64,000 nt of DNA from Halobacillus alkaliphilus. GTDB lineage: Bacteria; Bacillota; Bacilli; Bacillales; Halobacillaceae. The position numbers and the translations under genes are program-made. Location of the stretch: the NCBI RefSeq assembly GCF_900113125.1, contig NZ_FOOG01000010.1:1-64000 (forward strand), read 5' to 3'. Shown one piece after another: positions 60,324-64,000 of the stretch. The stretch's first letter is position 1, and the number at the start of each line of letters is the position of its first letter. A model generated the notes under the pieces. It saw only the letters and a program-made list of their open reading frames with translations. It was not told the DNA's origin and did not search any database.

Positions 60324-61065
60324 TGAATCCCCCTCTATTCGACCTTTTAAATAATTTAATGGTTTCTGTAACCTCACAGCCGTTCCGTTGAAGCACGGAA
60401 CGCATAGGGTGGTTGTTTACACTTGTAGCTCCTACACTATATAAGGCGCCAAATTCTTTCTTCAACATATACAACCCCTGTCTATAAAGAATCGAACCTT
60501 TCCCTTGCCCGCGAGCTTCCGGAACCAGTCCAAAATAAAACATCCGACCTTCATATTCTGTACCGGGCTCAATGTGAGGCATTACCACACCAATAGCTTT
60601 CTTATTTTCATAAGCTACATTACACGTATCTATGTAAGAAGAACCCAATTCTTTTGTTACGCTTCCTAACTGTTCATCCATACTTAAATATGACGAAGCG
60701 TTTAAAGACCCTTCCATAGCTCTTTTCCATACGTCTTTAAAGTGATCCAAAGGAATATCTCTCAGTGATTTTATAGTAAAAACTGCTGCCTCATCCAACA
60801 GTTTGCTGAGATCAAATCGTACAAAGATTTTCTCATCATGAAATTGGAATTGGCAGGATTTTAGATGCTTCTCGACTTCTGTTGATCGATCGCTGTTCAC
60901 TAGAATAGTTAGATTGTCCGCCTGCTGAATATCTTTATCTGTAACTAAGAAATCCGTTAACTGACAAAGTTCATGGTCTGTTAAGTGGCTCGTTTCTTCT
61001 ATGGTTATAAAATTATCCCCTATTACAAATTTGACTTTTTCATATAAATTTTGCTTTTGTCCCAT
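60301..61065 (-). CDS. GNAT-family N-acetyltransferase
   Basis: A 254-residue protein with a poorly conserved N-terminal half. The C-terminal GNAT domain (about 115-245) has an acetyl-CoA pyrophosphate loop at FYFGLVPEARGQGKGSILYRQG. A beta-4 strand precedes it and SVNNHPMRSVLQRNGCEVTETI follows. The acceptor is unknown. The ATG at 61065 follows AGGAGGATTT; the frame runs 14 codons further upstream. It overlaps the start of the downstream hydrolase gene by 23 bases. Confidence 0.8.
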   Translation of the reverse strand: MGQKQNLYEKVKFVIGDNFITIEETSHLTDHELCQLTDFLVTDKDIQQADNLTILVNSDRSTEVEKHLKSCQFQFHDEKIFVRFDLSKLLDEAAVFTIKSLRDIPLDHFKDVWKRAMEGSLNASSYLSMDEQLGSVTKELGSSYIDTCNVAYENKKAIGVVMPHIEPGTEYEGRMFYFGLVPEARGQGKGSILYRQGLYMLKKEFGALYSVGATSVNNHPMRSVLQRNGCEVTETIKLFKRSNRGGFNDSSHHY

Positions 61066-61213
61066 AAATCCTCCTAAGATTTTACTTCTACACTGTTCCC
61101 CTATCATCCTACCTTATCTGAGCCAGATATGGTAATAACAATCACATTATTTTCATTTTATGAACCTTACGCGATATAATACAGGTTGAGATCCATGAAA
61201 GGAGTTTTATCAA

Positions 61214-62224
61214 ATGAACCGTGAAATACATTTAGTAGAAAGACCAAAAGCTGCACCTACGCATGAACATATTAAAATTGTAGAAAATAACCAGCCTGAA
61301 CCTGGTTCAGGAGAAGTACTCCTAAAAATGTTATACGTATCCGTAGACCCTTATATGAGAGGTCGAATGAGCGACGCCAAATCCTATGTTGCGCCTTTTC
61401 AACTAAACGAACCTATTGAAGGCGGTGCTGTCGCAGAAGTGGTGCAATCCAACGCCGATCAATTAAGTGAAGGCGACATTATTACTGGAATGCTTCCATG
61501 GAAAGAATATACAGTACAAAAAGCAGAGGGTCTTCGTAAAATTGATCCTAGTCTGGGACCGATCACTACTTCTCTAGGTATTCTTGGTATGCCAGGCCTT
61601 ACCGCATATTTCGGCTTAATGGACATCGGACAACCTAAAGAAGGAGAAACGATTCTGGTCTCCGGAGCAGCAGGTGCTGTTGGTTCCACCGTCGTTCAAA
61701 TCGGTAAAATTATGGGCTGCCGTGTTGTCGGTATTGCTGGCACAGATGAAAAAACCAGTTATTTAAAAGAAGAACTAGGCGTAGACGCGACTATCAACTA
61801 CAAAACCGAAAATGTATCTGAAGCTCTTCAGGAGAAATGCCCGGACGGTATTGATGTATATTTCGATAACGTAGGCGGAGATATTTCCGATGCGGTCTAT
61901 CCACTTCTAAATAAATATGCAAGAATTGCCCAGTGTGGTGCCATTGCATCTTATAACGTCCCGAACGACAAGGGACCGCGTATTCAAATGCACCTAATTA
62001 AATCCAGTGTATTAATTAAAGGATTCACTGTAGGGGATTATCAAAACCGCTTCTCCGAAGGTTTCCAGCACTTGTCTAAATGGTTGAGTGAAGGAAAACT
62101 TACTTACGAAGAAACGATCACCGAAGGGTTCGAAAACATTCCTGACGCTTTCTTTGGTCTGTTTGAAGGATCTAACCTTGGTAAACAGCTCGTTAAGGTA
62201 GCAGAACCTTCTCAAAAATCTTAA
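61214..62224 (+). CDS. yfmJ: NADP-dependent MDR oxidoreductase, YfmJ/leukotriene B4 12-hydroxydehydrogenase-like
   Basis: A 336-residue medium-chain reductase without zinc ligands: VSVDPYMRGRMSD near residue 45, GMPGLTAYFGLMDIG, the nucleotide-binding VSGAAGAVGSTVVQIGKIMGCRVVGIAG (about 150-177), and YFDNVGGDISDAVYPLL. It belongs to the YfmJ/CurA/PTGR group that reduces alpha,beta-unsaturated carbonyls with NADPH. AAAGGAGTTTTATCAA precedes the ATG. It is monocistronic with a terminator. Confidence 0.9.
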   Translation: MNREIHLVERPKAAPTHEHIKIVENNQPEPGSGEVLLKMLYVSVDPYMRGRMSDAKSYVAPFQLNEPIEGGAVAEVVQSNADQLSEGDIITGMLPWKEYTVQKAEGLRKIDPSLGPITTSLGILGMPGLTAYFGLMDIGQPKEGETILVSGAAGAVGSTVVQIGKIMGCRVVGIAGTDEKTSYLKEELGVDATINYKTENVSEALQEKCPDGIDVYFDNVGGDISDAVYPLLNKYARIAQCGAIASYNVPNDKGPRIQMHLIKSSVLIKGFTVGDYQNRFSEGFQHLSKWLSEGKLTYEETITEGFENIPDAFFGLFEGSNLGKQLVKVAEPSQKS

Positions 62225-62267
62225 TAGTTAATAGAGCAGGTGCACCGTTTTTTTCACCTGACTATTT

Positions 62268-62302
62268 AAGAGAGCGTACAAATGTTGTGCGCTCTCTTTT
62301 TG
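62268..62302 (+). terminator. Terminator after the yfmJ-like gene
   Basis: The stem AAGAGAGCGTACA/TGTGCGCTCTCTT (one G-T pair allowed) is followed by TTTTGTTT. Confidence 0.8.
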
Positions 62303-62324
62303 TTTATTATCGATCCGATTCTCT

Positions 62325-62710
62325 TTGATCAAACATGCGGTAATAGGCAGCGCGCTATTTGCAAGTTTTAAAAGCGGGGCTCAGGTGCTGGCTGGACCTA
62401 CGGGAGGTTATATCATTGGATTTATTGCTTCGGCATTTGTCACTGGGTATATCTTAGAAAAAACTTCATTCAACTTACTAATAGCTTTATTGCCAATACG
62501 GCCGGAATGATTGTTACCCTTTTGTTTGGCACGATCCAATTAAAATTTGTTTTAGATCTCACTTGGCCGCAAGCTCTTACCGCCGGTGTATATCCTTTTA
62601 TCGCTGTAGGATTGATCAAAGCCTTTCTGGCAAGCTGGATTGGAATAACTGTCAGAAGGCGTCTTGTACAGGCGAACTTAATTCATTCTTCCAGGAAAGC
62701 TGTGGCTTAA
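62325..62710 (+). pseudogene. Truncated and frameshifted bioY-like gene
   Basis: Two overlapping frames together make the C-terminal part of a BioY-type ECF S component. The first gives SGAQVLAGPTGGYIIGF, IASAFVTGYILEKTSFN and LLIA before running into PIRPE and a stop. The second frame resumes the homology with ANTAGMIVTLLFG, TWPQALTAGVYPFIAVGLIKAFLAS and a basic C-terminus. One frameshift lies near 62490. The N-terminal third of the gene, including the ribosome binding site, is missing, so the gene is dead. The intact BioY at 23.3 kb is of a related but different subtype. Confidence 0.8.
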
Positions 62711-63076
62711 AACGAGGTTAATCATTTGATCCACACTGCTAGAAGCAGGTTCGATGAAGAACAAGGCATAGTGATGAGTGCCCTCCACAATTGCCCGCGT
62801 GGAAAATGAGGTAATCATCTTTCCACGACTTCGCACTGAAAAAATCCATCATTCAACTCCCACACCTGCTTCTATCGAGGTGGTGGGAATTTTCCCTACA
62901 AACGATAAACGATGGGAAAAGTCCCAACGTTCATTATCAAGAGAGTTTTTAAATAAGCCAGGACTCCGTTCCGGCTTATTTTTTTACTTTCATCATACAT
63001 TCACCTTGAGGCTTCCACAAAGGTAAAGTAAACTTTACGTTAAGTTAACTTTACAAACATGTAATTGGAGGAAGCT
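62711..63076. other. Intergenic region with a terminator hairpin
   Basis: A 366-base gene-free stretch after the bioY remnant. I find no supportable ORF. Its right part carries the terminator at 62951-62985 and then the promoter region of the small HTH operon. The middle may be decayed coding sequence, but nothing is recognisable. Confidence 0.4.
62951..62985 (+). terminator. Rho-independent terminator
   Basis: The stem AAATAAGCC/GGCTTATTT with a T-rich tail (TTTTTTT), about 240 bases after the end of the bioY remnant. Confidence 0.75.
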
Positions 63077-63286
63077 ATGAAAAATATCATCAAGGATCAG
63101 CGGATCGATCAACAATTGACTCAGGAGCGACTCTCAGAGCTGCTTAATGTGTCTAGACAGACGGTGATATCTCTTGAAAAAGGTAAATATAAACCTTCTC
63201 TAGTCCTTGCCCACAAGCTTGCCCAGATTTTTAACTGTCATATCGAAGATCTATTTATTTTTGAAGGAGATGAAAACATTGAATGA
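63077..63286 (+). CDS. Small XRE-family regulator
   Basis: A 69-residue single helix-turn-helix protein: IIKDQRIDQQLTQERLSELLNVSRQTVISLEKGKYKPSLVLAHKLAQIF, followed by a short tail ending in IEDLFIFEGDENIE. It is the YozG/YgzD type of compact Cro/CI repressor usually paired with a small membrane protein. TTGGAGGAAGCT supports the ATG at 63077. Its stop overlaps the TTG start of the next gene, so the two are translationally coupled. Confidence 0.85.
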   Translation: MKNIIKDQRIDQQLTQERLSELLNVSRQTVISLEKGKYKPSLVLAHKLAQIFNCHIEDLFIFEGDENIE

Positions 63287-63590
63287 CTTCTGGAATAACA
63301 TGATTGGGCTTACAGGATTGATTGTGGGGTTATCCATTGCACTGGCGGTTTTTTTGATTAACCGTAAGTATATGAAGAAAAACAGACAACTTGATGAGCG
63401 CCAGCATACCATCAGTGTCCATGCTCGCGCAGGTGGCTGGATGGTTACCTCAGCCTTGATCATTATAGTCTGGGCAGTGGAAATCGTAGTAGAAGGAGTT
63501 ACCTTATCTTTCTTCCTGCTCACTTTTCTATATGTGGGGCATATGACAGCCTATGGCCTCTTTGCTTATCATCACGCTGTAAATAACTAA
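63279..63590 (+). CDS. Small membrane protein of the HTH operon (DUF2178-like)
   Basis: A 103-residue protein with three or so hydrophobic segments (about 8-27, 49-70, 75-98). The central basic loop LINRKYMKKNRQLDERQHTISVHARAG is the type seen in DUF2178/YozF-like proteins. TTG at 63279, nine bases after AAGGAG, is preferred over the ATG at 63270, which touches that site. It overlaps the HTH gene by eight bases. It may act with the regulator as a sensor-repressor pair, by analogy only. Confidence 0.65.
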   Translation: MNDFWNNMIGLTGLIVGLSIALAVFLINRKYMKKNRQLDERQHTISVHARAGGWMVTSALIIIVWAVEIVVEGVTLSFFLLTFLYVGHMTAYGLFAYHHAVNN

Positions 63591-63620
63591 TTTAAAGCCA
63601 GGAAGCTAAGGAGGACAGCT

Positions 63621-63797
63621 ATGAATACGATCTCTCTCATGATTTTTCTCTTACTGTGTTTATTGTTTCTCGGGAATGGAATTTACCAGGGTATTGCCAA
63701 CGAGAGCTGGACAGCGCTTATTATAGCCATTATCGTTATTATTTTCGGGGCAAGAAGCATGTGGAAACGCCAGAACAAAAAACGCCCCCGCGACTAG
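63621..63797 (+). CDS. Small membrane protein (58 residues)
   Basis: A 58-residue protein with two hydrophobic helices (about 3-20 and 29-45) and a very basic C-terminus (MWKRQNKKRPRD). AAGGAGGACAGCT precedes the ATG, 30 bases after the previous gene, so it is third in the small HTH operon. The stop codon lies within the loop of the terminator hairpin. Its function is unknown. Confidence 0.7.
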   Translation: MNTISLMIFLLLCLLFLGNGIYQGIANESWTALIIAIIVIIFGARSMWKRQNKKRPRD

Positions 63798-63806
63798 GGG
63801 GCGTTT
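63779..63806 (+). terminator. Terminator spanning the stop of the 58-residue gene
   Basis: The stem AAACGCCCCC/GGGGGCGTTT encloses the last codons and TAG in its loop. The T-tract is short. Confidence 0.7.
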
Positions 63807-63808
63807 CA

Positions 63809-64000
63809 CTAGGAGTATCTAGGGTATTCATAGCGCCCGAACCATTGGTATCGGTGGCTTGAAAACCATTGATAAAAAGGGTCTCCGATAAGATTCAAAC
63901 CTGGTAAATAAAGAAGAAGACCAATTAAAGAAACGGGTGGCAATACTAGCATTAATCTCCGTATAGTAAAGAACCCTTTCTTGATCTCTCCCTCCTTCGT
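63809..64000 (-). CDS. Short membrane protein, possibly cut by the window edge
   Basis: A minus-strand frame open from the window edge to a stop at 63809. It encodes a hydrophobic segment MLVLPPVSLIGLLLYLPGLN, then a polar tail FYQWFSSHRYQWFGRYEYPR. AAGGAGGGAGAGATC near 63985-63998 looks like a ribosome binding site, but no normal start codon follows at good spacing. The first ATG is at 63952, which would give 47 residues. The gene may therefore begin outside the window. I do not recognise a family. Confidence 0.45.
   Translation of the reverse strand, partial: TKEGEIKKGFFTIRRLMLVLPPVSLIGLLLYLPGLNLIGDPFYQWFSSHRYQWFGRYEYPRYS

Noticed and set aside
62778-63026. 82-codon plus-strand frame after the bioY remnant
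   Set aside because: It reads through a terminator, has no ribosome binding site and no recognisable domain.
1-64000. CRISPR arrays, rRNA, tRNA, prophage or conjugative modules
   Set aside because: No regularly spaced repeats, no cloverleaf or rRNA sequence and no phage or conjugation gene clusters were seen by eye; a dedicated scan could still find a single tRNA.

Overview
The window looks like chromosomal DNA of a moderately low-GC Bacillaceae, most likely a halotolerant genus close to Halobacillus. This is inferred from gene content and acidic proteins, not from a database match. Supporting signs are a liaIH-FSR cell-envelope stress operon, an S-box (SAM) riboswitch, ypmRS, ypcP, a treP-treA-treR operon, an Sda-like sporulation inhibitor and many strong Gram-positive ribosome binding sites, several of them serving TTG or GTG starts. 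Most of the window is ordinary core or accessory metabolism, with signs of decay: an IS110-type transposase end at the left edge, two pseudogenes and a family of dispersed non-coding repeats.

Layout. 1-8 kb: transposase tail, renalase-like and other FAD oxidoreductases, a TetR regulator, an aldo/keto reductase, a YlmA-like ABC ATPase and a DUF2188 protein. 7.8-10.9 kb: a SAM riboswitch controlling metY-metX, where MetY carries an unusual C-terminal extension of about 140 residues. 10.9-16.5 kb: a PdaC-like deacetylase, kynA with a DUF4166 gene, an RQC-like DNA-binding protein and rpiA. 16.7-20.3 kb: liaIH-FSR, with a terminator between liaH and liaF. 20.4-31.5 kb: an M24 peptidase, a PQQ-type sugar dehydrogenase, bioY with a BirA-like operator, a solitary Eco57I-like DNA methyltransferase, a nuclease-helicase, ypmRS, a cysteine synthase paralogue and a TRIC channel. 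31.7-36.3 kb: an XRE-PAS regulator followed by an Sda-like ORF of 50 residues, a YqjF-like protein, an MhqR-type dioxygenase with its operator, and a short aconitase.

36.6-39.8 kb holds the most interesting system: an M4 neutral protease divergent from an NprR-like HTH-TPR receptor, whose stop codon overlaps the start of a 41-residue secreted pro-peptide gene. This is a probable peptide quorum-sensing cassette. A second NprR-like receptor without a visible peptide gene lies at 55.3-56.6 kb.

40-45.9 kb: DUF429 and DUF6933-like proteins and the trehalose operon, with a clear TreR/CcpA promoter and a decayed EIIA gene in first position. 45.9-57.5 kb: two MFS exporters, an inverted pair of dispersed repeats, a nicotinamidase, trhO, a YrvL-like membrane protein, an S51-like peptidase, a pyridoxine/HMP kinase, an alkyltransferase-like protein, a Cas4/AddB-like iron-sulphur nuclease, a YhfK-like protein and YpcP. 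57.6-64 kb: an aldehyde dehydrogenase with a perfect cre site and its DUF779 partner, an alpha/beta hydrolase, a GNAT protein, a YfmJ-like reductase, a broken bioY-like gene and a small HTH/membrane-protein operon.
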